The position numbers were made by a program, and so were the translations under genes. Shown piece after piece: positions 47,592 to 61,205 of a stretch of DNA of 64,000 nucleotides. The stretch is from assembly GCA_008933995.1 (NCBI GenBank), contig WARS01000015.1:5087861-5151860 (forward strand). Direction: 5' to 3'. How positions within the stretch are numbered: the first letter of the stretch is position 1; every line of letters begins with the position of its first letter. The notes beneath the pieces are model-generated. The model did no database searches. It was not told the origin of the DNA and saw nothing but the letters and a program-made list of their open reading frames with translations. The stretch comes from Datnioides undecimradiatus. Taxonomy: Eukaryota > Chordata > Actinopteri > Lobotiformes > Datnioididae.

Positions 47592-49099
47592 CTCTCTGTT
47601 TTGTGTGTCTGTCTGTGGCCTTTTCCGCACGTGTTATCCCCCATAGTCAGAACCGCCATTAGACAAAGAGGTCAATTCATATTAGGTGTTAAAAAGGTCA
47701 GATTGACCATAAATCAAAGCTCTACAAACTTTAATACATCTCTCAAACCACAACCAGTGGAAAAAGAAATTCAAATGACTAAATTCACTCAAAGAAAGGT
47801 GCCATTCAGTTCCTGACAAAGAAAATTACATGCCATTTGGTAATTGCTGCAGGTCAAAAAAGTCCAGAATAATACTGCCTTAAGTCTAGAGGACCACAAC
47901 TCTCCCTGCTTTAATAGTCATGACGGGGAACAAGGCTTATCCAGACTCAAATGAAATCAGATATTACTTGAAAAATATCAACTTGATGAAAGACAGAGAA
48001 TGAGAATCATCATTATTTCTACAAGAACATAAAAATATGACCCAGGTCCGGGCTTGACTTGAAGAGGAATGGAAGATTTACAGAGCAAGATTTAATAAAT
48101 CAAACTCATCTTTCTGGCAGCTATGCTTTCGGGAAGTCAAGTTGTTTTTTGGGGGGAGGGGGTTTATAAAGCATATTACATATTCAAAGGCAGATATACT
48201 GTCAATTCTCTCAAGATAGAGGATGCTTGTTTCATTGTCAGGGTGAACCAATGCAGCTTATCAACCTAAGAAGATTAAAAATGTCTACAATGTGCAGACA
48301 GACACATGACACCTACCAGGCTCCAGTCTGATGGAGAAGCTTGAGTTTGTACCATATGTTCTCAAACAAATTAATCTGTTTCAGTTTGACCTGACATGAG
48401 CAGTGAACGGGCACTGTGACACGTATGAGCTTGCTTGCAAGTAGTAGCATTTTGAGATTAAAGAGACGGTAACCCCTGTCAGAAGCCTGATGGCTACAGT
48501 GTGCATGAAACATGGGGTACACACCTCATGTCTCCTGCAAACCAACAAGCAATTGTTTTTCCAACTGAAGGAAACGGCTTCAATCTACTCCATGTCTGTT
48601 CTGTAGTATGTGGGAAGCAGAAAACGCCACTGTGGGTGTCAGTTTACAGTCCAGCCTTCAGGTATCAAAAGCAGGCGTGTCATGGCGAGAGCCAGGCGGC
48701 GTGCCAGACAGTTGGTTGTTTCTAAAAAGGATCAGTGAGGCGGATTACTACCTAAATCCCCTCTTTCACTGGGTTCCTACAAACTGTCATTTCTCTCTCT
48801 GCTTCACAATAGCCACTGAAAACACTGACAGGTAGGTTTACTCAAGAAAAGAAGTAGCCTACAGCGGAAACTGACATTTTTTTCATGTGTGTCACAATGT
48901 TTCTCTAAATAAGAGCTTACGGAGTTGTGTTTCTGTTGCAACACACGTATTCCTATGGATGAGTAGCCTTGTATGAGATGAGAGATGCATGTTGTTTGGT
49001 GAACACAGATGTGGTGGCGATATATATTCTGATATACTGACAGTTTGAAGTGTGTCTGCTAATTCACTCAAGGTCACAGACAAACAAGCATCTGCATCA

Positions 49100-49101
<2 letters not shown>

Positions 49102-49133
<32 letters not shown>
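49102..49133 (+). repeat. (CA)n microsatellite
   Basis: An uninterrupted CA run of about 16 units. Confidence 0.95.
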
Positions 49134-49136
<3 letters not shown>

Positions 49137-49671
49137 TTACATGTAGCTTTCAATGACAATAACTTATGTGATTTTGATTTTTTATGTGACATGACTTTCC
49201 ACTACAATGATAATGAAATGGATGACTTGTAACATGAAATCTTAACATCACTTTTGTCATATGAGAAGAAATATTGATATAGGGGTAAGAAAACCATGTG
49301 CACTCCCATTCTACATAAAGGCATTTATGATATCTCGATCAGTATCGGTCCAATACTAAATTTCTCAGAACTCTATTCTGATTTCAGACCTTTCTAAAAG
49401 CTGACATGCCACCCACCCTTCACCGTCTGCGGTGCTATCCCGTCAAACAGTACTGCCATAGAGTTTTCAGTAAATCCTAGAAAACCATTAAAAGAAAACA
49501 CATGATCAAATTCATGTGAGTCTGTAAATAGCCAAATGTCTGAACAGAAGATTGATTCATACTTACGGGTAATGTGGCAATCACTCAGCGAGCCTGGCCT
49601 TTTACCCTACGCACTCACACATAACTGCTCTGAGGCACTTCTGTTAGCTGCTTGTGCTCTCTCTTTCACTC

Positions 49672-49831
49672 ACACACACACTCACTCACACACACACACA
49701 CACACACGCACAGGAACACACACATGCACCCCACCCACATTGTAAAAATGCTCAGCAGCAATCATATTAAATCTTGTATGTCTACCTGGCTGTGAGCCCG
49801 ATGCCCAGTGTCCATACCTTCCAATGTGAAA

Positions 49832-49864
<33 letters not shown>

Positions 49865-49866
49865 AC
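49672..49866 (+). repeat. Two CA microsatellites
   Basis: CA runs at 49672-49710 (with ctca interruptions) and 49841-49866, with unique sequence between. Confidence 0.9.
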
Positions 49867-52800
49867 AAATCTACACTAACATTGATCCAAACCTAAATAA
49901 TGGCATGCTGCCGTGTAGCACGCCATGTGAAACAGGTTACTCTAAACTGGCAAACCTCAGTACACTGCAAGTCTGTTTTTCTCTTTACTTTAACTGTCTT
50001 TTACTCTTTTCTGTTATTCTTTTACTCTGTTTCTTTTGCAAACACTTTCAGATGAAGTCAGGAGCAGTTGTCTAATTGTATTTACAGTGACCGGCAGGAT
50101 AACGTTACAATGAAAACCACCCGTCTCATTTACAGGCCATAGTCTCCTGCAGAAAGGGATCATAAACCAAGGCTGCTACATTCATATATTATTTCAGAGC
50201 AGGACATGATATAAAATACAGAGGCAAAACTAGGAAAAGGCAGGCAATGGTGAAAGATGGGTAACAAGAGAGTCAAAACACTGAAACAATCTGATTTATC
50301 AATTATTTGATAACAAGGTTAGTCTGCAGCTATAATCTATATCTTTTATGTATTGTGACAGTGTAAAAAGAGTTGTTAGTATTAATGAACCTACACAGAA
50401 TTATCACCTGCATCTCTCCCTCTCCCTTAACAGAGTTCACTGGGGCTTTCAGCTTGCTGTTAAGCTGTCAGGCCCACACCTGCACTGTTGGTTCACTCTC
50501 ACTGCTCTAGTAGGGGTGTGTTCACCCACAGCAGGCAGCTCACTGCACACTACCCGCTCAGAAATCGAACAGTAGACAGACACGGTTAGAGACTGTCTGT
50601 CTGTGAATACTTATTTACATAGCTGCAAATGAATGATTATGTTGCGCTTTAACTGCTGGATCTGTGAATTAGCAACTGTTTGCTAATAACGTTCACCACA
50701 TCAACTTAAAAATGTCATGATAGGTGGTGTTGAAAACCTGTTTCCACTGCCTCTAAGTGGATGAAAAATAGTTATTGCCGATGTACGCAGACTAAATATT
50801 TACAGTGAACATTTAACAGAAAAAACATCAGATTAATCAATGATGGAAATAATCAGTATTTCCAGAGAGAGATATGAAAATGAAAATAAAAATCATTAAA
50901 ATCCATTGACCGCTACATTACAACTGTTCTCTTCAAATCTAGTATGCTACCTACCGGTATGACAACAACTGGCAAATGCTTACAAAGGGTTGTGTGTATT
51001 GGAGAGGACAGACAGAGCGAGGAGGGACACAAAGTGCAGTGAGGCACAGAGCTGAACTGATACTGTAATCATTTGTAACAAGAAGCACAGCATGATTTTA
51101 TCCAGCTAGAAAACAGAGCTCATACAAAGACAGACTCCATCTAACTTGCACAACGACAAATTAAAAAATGCACCGCGCGCACATACGCAGTCGCAGTTTA
51201 ATTCAAAATTCAAAGAGTCATGCCAAGTGGAACACAGTGTCAAGGATGTTCCTCTTTTTCTTATTCTTTAATGAAAAACATTCCCAGGGACTATTTATGA
51301 GACAATTGCAATATCGACGCCAGCAGCACAAAACAGGGAGCTTTAATTCTCTCAGGCAAACTCCTGCCAGCTCCAATAAAATTCAGGCAACCATATTGTG
51401 CATGTTGCCTGACCTCAGATGAACCTTTCCCCTTTGCTGAAAACCTTTTTGATGTAATGTAGATACTGTGTTTCCAGTACAGATGGTTGACGTTATGTGT
51501 GAAAAGCAAGCTTTTTGAAATGTAACTTTTGTTTACCATTTACATTTGGTCACAGGGCCAGCCCCTGCAGTTGCACATATTAAATCCGGACGGCTTGTTT
51601 CTTTAAGTTCTCTGAAAGATGTTGTTTTTGAAAATATCCGGATTTATTCTGCTGCCTGATGACAGTCCGCGCAAGGACTCACCAAAAGTGCATCCTGTCA
51701 GTCAAGAGTCAAGGCGTCCGCAGACCACCCCTGCTGGCTACACCTGTCAGAAAACATTGACTGTGTTTGCCCAAGTTTGATTGACGTGGTGACGTTGGTG
51801 ACTGGCACGATGTGTTTCCCCAGAAAACACCCCCAGAGGTGCGAAGTACAGTACAGAGTCATGAACAGGTTAAAGCTGTGCCTCTGTGAGTGTTTGCGTG
51901 TGTGTGTATGTGTGTGATGGCCATTGCCGTGTGAATTTTAGGAGGTGTCTGAGATAGAGAGCAGCAGTTTGAAGGATATGACTCATTACTGGCTGTATAG
52001 ACCCCTCAGTGTGTACCTTCTCTACCTGGAGACTTAAAACAAGGAACAAATCTATTTACCTGCCAGGTTACCAAATCTTTTCCGCCTGTTTCACTCTGGA
52101 ATCTTTTTTCACCTCAACACTGTGAGGTTGAAATGTGTTGTGTGCAAAACTCAACGTGCGTAGTTTAACAAGTCGAATGTGACGCAGCATGGAAATGTAG
52201 AGACTTTGTTTGTTTTGTTTTTTTAATGTTACGATGACACAAATTTGCTTTTCAATCCTATTAAAAAGGACTAACACAAAACAAGATGTAACTATCCTTG
52301 TTTTTAATATGAAAAGGCATATCTTTTTTCATTTTAAATGTGTGTCCTGTTAAGTTAATGAGCTGTGACGTAGGGTCTTCACCCGCAAAACAACAGGTTG
52401 ATGGATGGACAGGCGCGTTCGGAAGATCAAAACAGCTGAAACCTGAAGCGCACCCACAATAATCCCCTCATCACTCCTCTGTCAGTCCTTTCTTTTCTTC
52501 TTTTATTACACAAAAACAACAAACATGAAGGGACTCCTCTTCACAGCAAACTGGACCTCAACTGTGAAATCAAATGCTCCTCCTGCGTAAATCTCGGAAA
52601 TTAAGCTCCCATGTCTCAAATCAGAGACAAAGTAAAATGTTTGCATCCACGACGTAACAAGAGTTGAGCCAGTTCAAGTCCTCTCTGAGTTTGGGCGCAT
52701 TTTAACAGCCGACATTACGTCAGAAGTGGGACTGGAACTTACCCATTTGGGCGTAATTGTGTTTTTAAAATTGAACATTAAAATTCAACACTGACCTTTA

Positions 52801-55800
52801 TAATGGACATATGTAAACATTTTAAGGATTGGCTTCTTTGGTTTCAAAAACAGACACAGCACCATGCTTACTTCCACACAGTGGAACTAATCACTCCCTT
52901 AGTTCGCTTTAGTTCAGCATCCCTCCCTACCTCTACACCCCAGTCTGACTAAATCCCCAAGAATGTGTAGAAGATGAGCAGAGAGGAAAACAAGGAAAAA
53001 CTACCCATTTAATACTTCTGATAACTTCTGCACCACAGTCAAATGACCAAAATTAGGAAAACTGTTTTTTGTTGATGATCACTGCTGCAGGGCTCTTACA
53101 GCACATTCCAGAGATCACTTAGTGGCTGAACAGCAGTCATGTTTATGAGTGCATAATAATGTGATTGTGGTCAATAATAGGACTAAGGCATTAGTGCAAT
53201 TAATTTGTTTACATGGTCTAGTGAAAGTGTAATGCATCTTGCCTTTTAGTGCTTAAATTAGAATCATAAATGTGCAAATGCTCTAAATCAGGAGCTTGCC
53301 TTTTTCAGGTAATGGTGTTTTGTCTGGTATGATTAGATAAATACTGTGGGGCTGATGTGTTTATGACATACAGTGCAATGTTTAAAAAAAGAAGTTCAGA
53401 TCTAGAAATGTGATACTGTATTTTGCTTAATAACAGATTAGGAATAATTTTTTGCAGCTGTTTTATCCTCTGAATTTATTCCTTTGAAATAAATTGATTT
53501 AATATGTTGGGGACTATTTTTTTTCAATGAACACAAAAACAGATCACAAACTCAGATGGGCTCTTGTGTCACTACTAGTACTTTCTGGCAAAGTATTTCA
53601 ACAACTATTCCATCATTTAATGCAGGTTACAGCATGGCCAGACGCTAGTATTATGTGCAAGTTTTAAAATAAATACTCTGTTTTTAGACAGATATAACTG
53701 TAATATGGTGTGCATACTACCCACAGTCCTTGTTAGGTGATGCTACAGAGAGATTTTAGAGATTGCAGCGTAGAAAGGTTTGTTTTTTTGGATGGATAGA
53801 CGATGGATGGATGTTCTGGCCTGTCGGGGTTACAGTTAGGTGGATAAATAAAACTCAGACAGCAAACACACAAGCAGACGGAAAACAACATAAAGGGGTA
53901 ACAAGGAAGGCACAAACACGCAAAACTAATTCATACGGGATGAAAACCAATCTCGAAGGAGAGCCACTTCACCTTGAGAACGCCTCGTGGCAACAAAGAG
54001 CGCCCACAGCCTCCAGATTATCCTTAATTTCCTGCAGCAGAAGGCCTTGGCCATGGCACAGCTCAAACAAGTCTTCATTGCTTAATTACATGTATTTGCA
54101 AAGGGTCAGGAAAGGGGTTTGGAATCTGCTCTGAAATCTATACAGCACAGGAGCATCCACGCCGATGTGAAGAAGACGGACAGAATGTAATGTGAAAAGT
54201 TTCATGTTTTTGCAACATGCACAAGTGTCCTCTACAAAGTTAATGAATTTCCTATTAAATCATGTGCACTTTGTCGGCATAAGTAGATTACTGTAGACTG
54301 TTGGACGTTAACCAGCACGGAGAAAAAAAAGGGAAAGAGCGGCAGAAGAAGAACCGTGTAGCCCAAATAACAGTTAGACACATAAACCCACTCTAACATA
54401 TGAAACTCTTTACACTTCTGGAAGTACAAAAAGAGAATGGAAATGTCTCAAAAACTCTCCATATTTATTTTAACACGGGCTATTTTAGTCCAATCTTTTT
54501 AAAGCAGTCGTTGTTTTACCAGCTGCATGTTGAATATTCCATTTATATTTTATTTGACATCCATCACCTACCCCTGTTGAGTCCACCCAACCGAGCCCCT
54601 CAGATTTGTCTGTGCCAGTCTGAGCTTATTAAATCTTAAAACACAATATAAACTTTGCTGCAGTGGATTGTTTTGCTACATAATGAATGCGTGCCTCATT
54701 TATGAGCCTTTTTTTTTTTTTTGTCTTTTGCCAGTTTGTGAAATGACAAGATGTCAAACAACATATGTAGCTGAGTCAAGTTCCTGGCACCAGAACATTT
54801 ACAAATTTTACAGCAATAACATCACTGGCAAAGGGAAATATTCCCACTACATGAGCCAAGTACGAACAGGGGTTAGTGATCGAGGAAACCAACAGTGCGA
54901 TCCTCCTTTTCTACACCAAATGGCCATTGTTCACAACATGTTTTCTTCCCTCTAACCTGACTTTACACTATTTTTTACACAAAATTCATGAGTTAAGCCG
55001 TTTTCAGCTGTTCTTGGGAGCAGGGGTTTCAGAGAGTCACAAAAATGGCCAAAACTTACACTTAGCTTTTCTTTTACTTATATTTTGATTTTCAGCTTTA
55101 AATTGCACTTTATTTCATTCATACGCACATGTAAATTCAATGCATAAACCACTTTATAAAAGAATATTGCGCGGCAAGTCATTTTTTTTACTGCTGAAGC
55201 TTTGTTGGGTGTTAAATAAATAATGTAAATAACAATGTTTGAGCACCAGCAGCAACGGTAGTTTTCTTTTGCCCTCAACAACCAAAATGTGCAGGAATTC
55301 AAACTGAAATAATGATCCAACTTAAACATTTTAATACTGCTAGAGCTTCAACAAAACTTTAGTATAAAATCTATTGGCTGACCACTTATTCTCCATCATT
55401 CACTCCCTATTTTCCATCTCACACGTTCCTAGACAACAAAGGACAGCCTCGTAGGGTGGACCCCCACCACCACCCCCGCCCCTTCCCCTCTCCAGGCGGC
55501 CGCAGGCCTCGTAAATGTCTCCAGACGCAAGGACTCTGTCCACCATCTGACAATGATTAGGACATGGCCTCACTGGATACAAGTAGTGCCTGCACACTCA
55601 ATTGCTGCAACGCACCTTTATATGCAGCAAAACTAAACATGCCACCCACAAGTCTCTAAGATACACGCCGGAGACGCCAATCAGCAGCAGAGTAATGAAC
55701 AGTATTCGTCAGCACGTGTTAAATGATCAGATGTCCCACATTTTAATGTGGGACAGCTGGGTTTGAAAATTAAAAATTTCCTTTTTTCGTGCATTAGTTT

Positions 55801-58800
55801 GACAAAGTTGTTTCAGTATTGACACGACATGTCCAATCATGTCACATCACGGACAAAGACCTATTTTTTTACAGTGGAGAATGTATAAATCAGTCTTACC
55901 AAGTGGATAGGTGCACCAAAAGTATGTCGTTTGAGTTTAAAGTTTAAGTCTGGTGGGCGAGTGCATGGATTTTTATGGCATAACATAAGCGCATATATCA
56001 TGAGCGTATTAGCATTCTTTGTCATGCACATACTGCAGCCATATCATTTTTCTTGCTCTGTCTGTCTTCTTTCCATTCTTTCTTTCTTCCTCCTCATTTA
56101 CACACACCACACACACATACACACACGGAGTCTCTTTCTCTTTTTCACTCTGTCCCTCTCCTCCACCCAGACATCTGACAGTGATTATAGCGCGGCCTCA
56201 GAAACACAACTCACTTAACTCTCCACTATTAAGTGACTTGGTACCACTGACATAATTTGTTCATCTACACGTAGAATTAACCGACACACACAGACACACA
56301 CACAGACACGCACACATACACACATGCACGGGTCCCTGGAGATTTGCACAGGCAAAAAAAATAAAAAAAAAGACAGTCAATGAGGCTCATGAACACACAC
56401 GCATACTTCAGTCTTGCAACCACATGCACTCTCTTCCTCCTTCCACTCCTATGCCCCCATTTTCAGGCAGGACCCTCATCCTGTCCAGCCCCCTCCCCTC
56501 CCTCCATCTCCAGTCCCCTGGAACAGAACAGTCACGGCTGTGTGCACCGTTGATTAGCTAGAACCTGAACCCGGTGGCAACAGTGGAAAGCTTAGTGTTC
56601 TTCATTGTGTTTCCTTTTTAAAGAAAAGGGAGTCTGACAACTTGGCTTTCCCCATTCTATTACCTTATCTTTTCCTAATGGAAGACGAACATTAAAGGCA
56701 GCTTTTATTGTAACCAAAATAACTTTTCTGTAACACTACTGTCACCGAGACTCAAGAGAGGAGAGCGAAGTCGAAAGAGGAAAGGAGACTTTAGACGAAG
56801 CTGAGCAGAATCAAACACTGGAGGAGCATGTGTAGATGTGTACAGTGGTCTGGGGTTGTAATTGTGGGGTTTTGTGTGGTGTACTTGAGTGCATGCAGGC
56901 AAGGGTGTGTGTCTGCGTGTGCATGAGGTTATTTGTTACAGCTAATTCCTTAATTCCACAACATGTGCCTGAAACCTGCAACAGATGCCTCGAAGGAGAA
57001 TTTGTGCACACAAGCACACACACGCAGAGGAAAATACATTGCACTGCTATCATTACAATTAATCCCCGCTCACTGCGCCTGCTGCAGCCGGTCATGTTGG
57101 AACATGAGAGCTATAGGGACCAGGTTTAGAGAACAAACAAAGAATTATTTGCCCTTGTCGGTCAATGGGCTCACAAAGAGAAACCGCAGTTTGTTTTACA
57201 ATGTTTGCTGACTAATTCTACAACCACACTAATACTTTTTTTTTTTCTGGTAACCACTGCCATGTTTACACCTAGCATCCACACTCCACTGGTGTTTCTG
57301 AACCCCTAAAACCCAAACTTTTGAAAATCCTGTGGACCATGTTTTTGCTCCAGGGTTGCATTTGAGAAGATGGGCAGAAACAGAGAGTTTTGAATATGAC
57401 GCAGTAGATACACACGTTCTTTTCCTGATTGAATCTGATCATCATTTATTTGTAGTATTTTCGGCTACAAATCAACAGTACAGTAGACAATCTTGCTGTC
57501 AACACAAGCACGCTTGCCCAGTCAACATTAATTGTCACATGTTTTCAGATGTGTGGGTATGGATGGAAATTATTTCTGAAATGAATAAGCAAAACACTTA
57601 AGGTTGGGTCAAGAAAATAGATCAGAATAGTTTCCCTTTAAGAAGGCAGACTCAGAGTCCACTCAGTGAATTCACAAACAGACCTGCTGATGTCAGTCGA
57701 CCTCCTGATCTCATGTCTGCTTCTCTGTCTGCTGCTGATATAACTAAGCTAGCTGGCAGATTTACAGGGATTCACAGTAGCAGCAATAGCGGATACTGTG
57801 TACCGTTCACTTACCCTGACTAAGCTGCAGTAACCATTGTTTTTCTAATGTAGAGAGAAGAAATGAGGCACAAAACCCGAGAAAACACAAGCATCTATCA
57901 GAACTAACTTCTAATTTTGAATCTGTTCTGTTTTCACTTATTTCCTCCATTATTGTCTTTATGTATGAAACACGTGACTGTATCTTAAAGAACATGATAC
58001 AGCTTGGAAAGAGTGCACAGTTCATTTTAAGCGAATGCAGAAATAATGGGAATATGAACGCTGGCCTGTCCCAGAAGAGGTAAGAGTTTCCCTTTTGGTT
58101 CATCTGACTGGAGTCCTTACCTCCTGGCACTTGTATAAAACATTTAAAACCTGAACTGGGCTCTTGACCTTTATGTCAGTCTCAGTCTACCATATCTTGT
58201 GTCTTCTGCTAGTGTACACTGAGGAGAAAAGTGCCAACTACATGCCTCAGAACTCCTAGGTAGGAGCTGGTGCAGGCCCCCCCACTCCCCACAACAGGAA
58301 GCTGAGGGGACATGGTTCAAGGGTTTCGTCTTGTAAAAACACTGCTCCCAGCATATCACGTTGAATATAAAACTGGCGAGCATGTGGTGCAAGTTTGCAT
58401 GTACACACGCACACCTGTTTGATTATAAATGTGGACCCAAAGATGCAGATAGCACATGTGGGAGTGTGCATGTGTGGAAGAAGGAAAAAGAAAGGTGAAC
58501 AACTCCGAAAAGAGAGGAAAAGTAAATTAAGTGTTCAGATAAGTAAAAAATAGACGATACTTTCGAGGAAGAAATTCAGGAACCTGTGATGAGCCGAGCG
58601 TGCGGCAGTTCGGTGTCAATATTTCCAATCACTGTGCGCGTACAATGCTGCCATAATATGTAGTCATCTGCTTTAACTACAGGGGCCTGTTTGGGACATC
58701 TGTCTGTCTTGGACCCGGTTACACTTAATTTCTTTCTCAGTTTGTATCTCACTGTCTCCCTGATCTGGTAGAGCTGATTATATGTTTTGATTTATTTTTT

Positions 58801-60700
58801 ATTTTTTTTAATCACCAAATTAGATCTGAGAACAGCAGCCCTCCTCCTCATCGTTAGTCTATAAAGACTATACATCTGATCGTAAATATCCTGTTCATGT
58901 TCATCTCACCAGCAGATGTCAGTGATAAACAGATTTCCCTTCTGGCTGCATCTATCAATAAACTGATTCAATAAGCATTACAGTGTTGCACAGGACACAA
59001 CACGAAAGACTCCCAGAGGCCTGCTTCACATTATAATTGCCACGTGAGATGGATATGTATAAATCCACCGGACGTGTAAGTGAAGAAACAGGCCCCCTCG
59101 AGATTTGATTTCACATGCATCAGATTCAGTACCTTAGAGGCAAAATTTGATTTGGTATCGATCGGATTTAATTACTCTGGAATAATGACTTTGGAAAACA
59201 CATTGACGAGACCATCATGAATTTATGTCTCGTGGGAAGCTGGTGTCTGTACAGGCAATGTGGACGCATTTTCAGCCAGCAGGGTATCAGTGATGTGACA
59301 CAAATCAGTGCATCTGCAGCAGCAGATGGAGGGCTTTAAGAGACAGAGAGAGCGAGAGAGACAGACAGTGAAACAGACAAAGAGAGAAAGAGAATAATAA
59401 CAACTAGTGGCTTCTGAGTTTGATTATACACATTATATCCCATCCTTTGCCAAAGACACATCTGCACAAATCAAAGAAACCCATTCATCATTCCAGACCT
59501 CAATGCACGACTGTGCAGGACTACAGGAGGAGCCAGTAAAAGACTACGTAGGTGAAAGAGATGGAGACAGACAGAGCACAGAGACAAAGATGCAACTACT
59601 ACATACCACTAGAGCCTCAGATAAGACCTTGAACTCCTTGAATAGTTACAATTTTCTTTTTCCACTTAATAACATTCTGTCCTGGCCGTCCGCGTCGGTC
59701 AGACTGTGAGTCACCGACTTCTTTCTGAGTCTGTTTACATCTTTTATACATTCACTCCGGGTGCCTGAATACAAAATTTAGGTCAAAATAAAAGCACCCC
59801 CATGTGCCTATTGGTGGTCGGGTATTCTGTTTTGCTCTGAAGCACACGTTCGATCATGTGTGACCCCATCTTTTAAAGCAGGAAGAGAGGCTTTTCCATC
59901 ACTTAGTTTGACCTTTAACCTCTTAGAAAAGTGGCGAGGCCACAACTGGAAGTCATTTCTCTCTGTCTGTCTGTGAACGCCCTGAAGACAACCGCTGTCT
60001 CTGAAAAATCAGTCTTTCCACATTTTTATTAAAACTACCTGTAACATGGATATCCAGGAAACCAGTCCTGCATCCAGTCGTCTTAAAAAATAGTTTGGAA
60101 TAGTAGCTTCTAGACCAAGAGGTGAAGGCACATCCTGAAACTCAACAATGACATTCGCTCATAGCAAATATTTCTCCCCTCACTGATGGAATGGCACCTC
60201 AAAGGAGGCTCCGTGAAAATTGGGGGTCTAAGGTTTGGAGGGCAAGAGGGATGAAATTGCCCCAAAGTGGATCCAGATGGTTATCTTTTCCTCTCTTTTT
60301 CTTTAGTCCCCCACTCATCACTCCATCATTCGCTCTCTTTTTTTTCCTTTGTGTGAACTACAGGCCCGGTGATTACTTCAGTTAGGAATGAGCCAAACCA
60401 AACATAAGAAGACAGAGTCGTGGTCTACCAAATAAAGAACAGCCTCACAGTTCAAAGCAGAACTGTATGCGAGTTAAAGCACCCTCAGGGCTCAACTGGT
60501 TTATGTTTGTGATGAGGCCTGTTCTTATCATTAATACACTGTTCAATCATTAAAAATGTACATCGTAATACTTAACAGAGATTATTAGCCACCGAAAGGT
60601 AGTGAGAAATTGGAAGGAATGGCAGATGTGAACAGTTCAAGCACTTTGCTGATACGTACAGGGCGCAGTGGCCAAAAAAACAAAGAAAAGAGAAACTAAA

Positions 60701-60818
60701 GAGGAGTGTTTGAGCTGTGCGACCTGTGTGAATTACAGAGCAGAGAGGAAAAAAAACAGCCAATTCATGAGATCAGAAGCTGGCTGGTAGTAGGCTTTAA
60801 CATCCGCCCTTTGGGACA
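60701..60818 (+). repeat. Diverged direct repeat, copy 1
   Basis: Shared blocks with copy 2 at 61097 are gaggagtg, gctgtgcg/actgtgcg, ctgtgtgaatta/ctctgtgaatta, gagagcagag/gagagcaccg, and catgagatcagaagtgg-like sequence followed by a ttaa..tcc.ccct tail. The order is the same in both. Confidence 0.6.
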
Positions 60819-61096
60819 CAGGCCTAAACTGATTCCACGAGCTATTAGTCGGGCTAATAAATCATAATTTAAACATGTTTTATGCCATCAACAGTTGCTG
60901 CTATCAGGGCAGTATTACGGCCAGCACCTTTACTTTAGCCACAACGTTCGTCATAGTAATTTGCTGATTACTATGATCTCCCCTCGGTTCCTGGAGCAGT
61001 CAAAGGGCTGGAACATTTCAAGTATTGTTTCTAAAACGTGCTCATGCCAACTCTTTGTCACATCATTCAAAGGAAAGAAGAAGGGGAACACCGGGA

Positions 61097-61205
61097 GAGG
61101 AGTGGCTGAACTGTGCGTCCTCTGTGAATTAGAGAGCACCGGGACAGAATAACTCCATCATGAGATCAGGAGTGGTTGTGTGTTTAAATGTCCACCCTGA
61201 GGCGT
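61097..61205 (+). repeat. Diverged direct repeat, copy 2
   Basis: The same ordered blocks as copy 1, offset by 396 bp at their left ends, separated by about 280 bp of unrelated sequence. Both copies are preceded by purine-rich DNA (aaagaaaagaga and aaaggaaagaag). Confidence 0.6.

Noticed and set aside
57807-58130. 107-codon minus-strand ORF
   Set aside because: No domain recognised. Only the small splice-bounded segment at its 3' end was kept, as a weak exon candidate.
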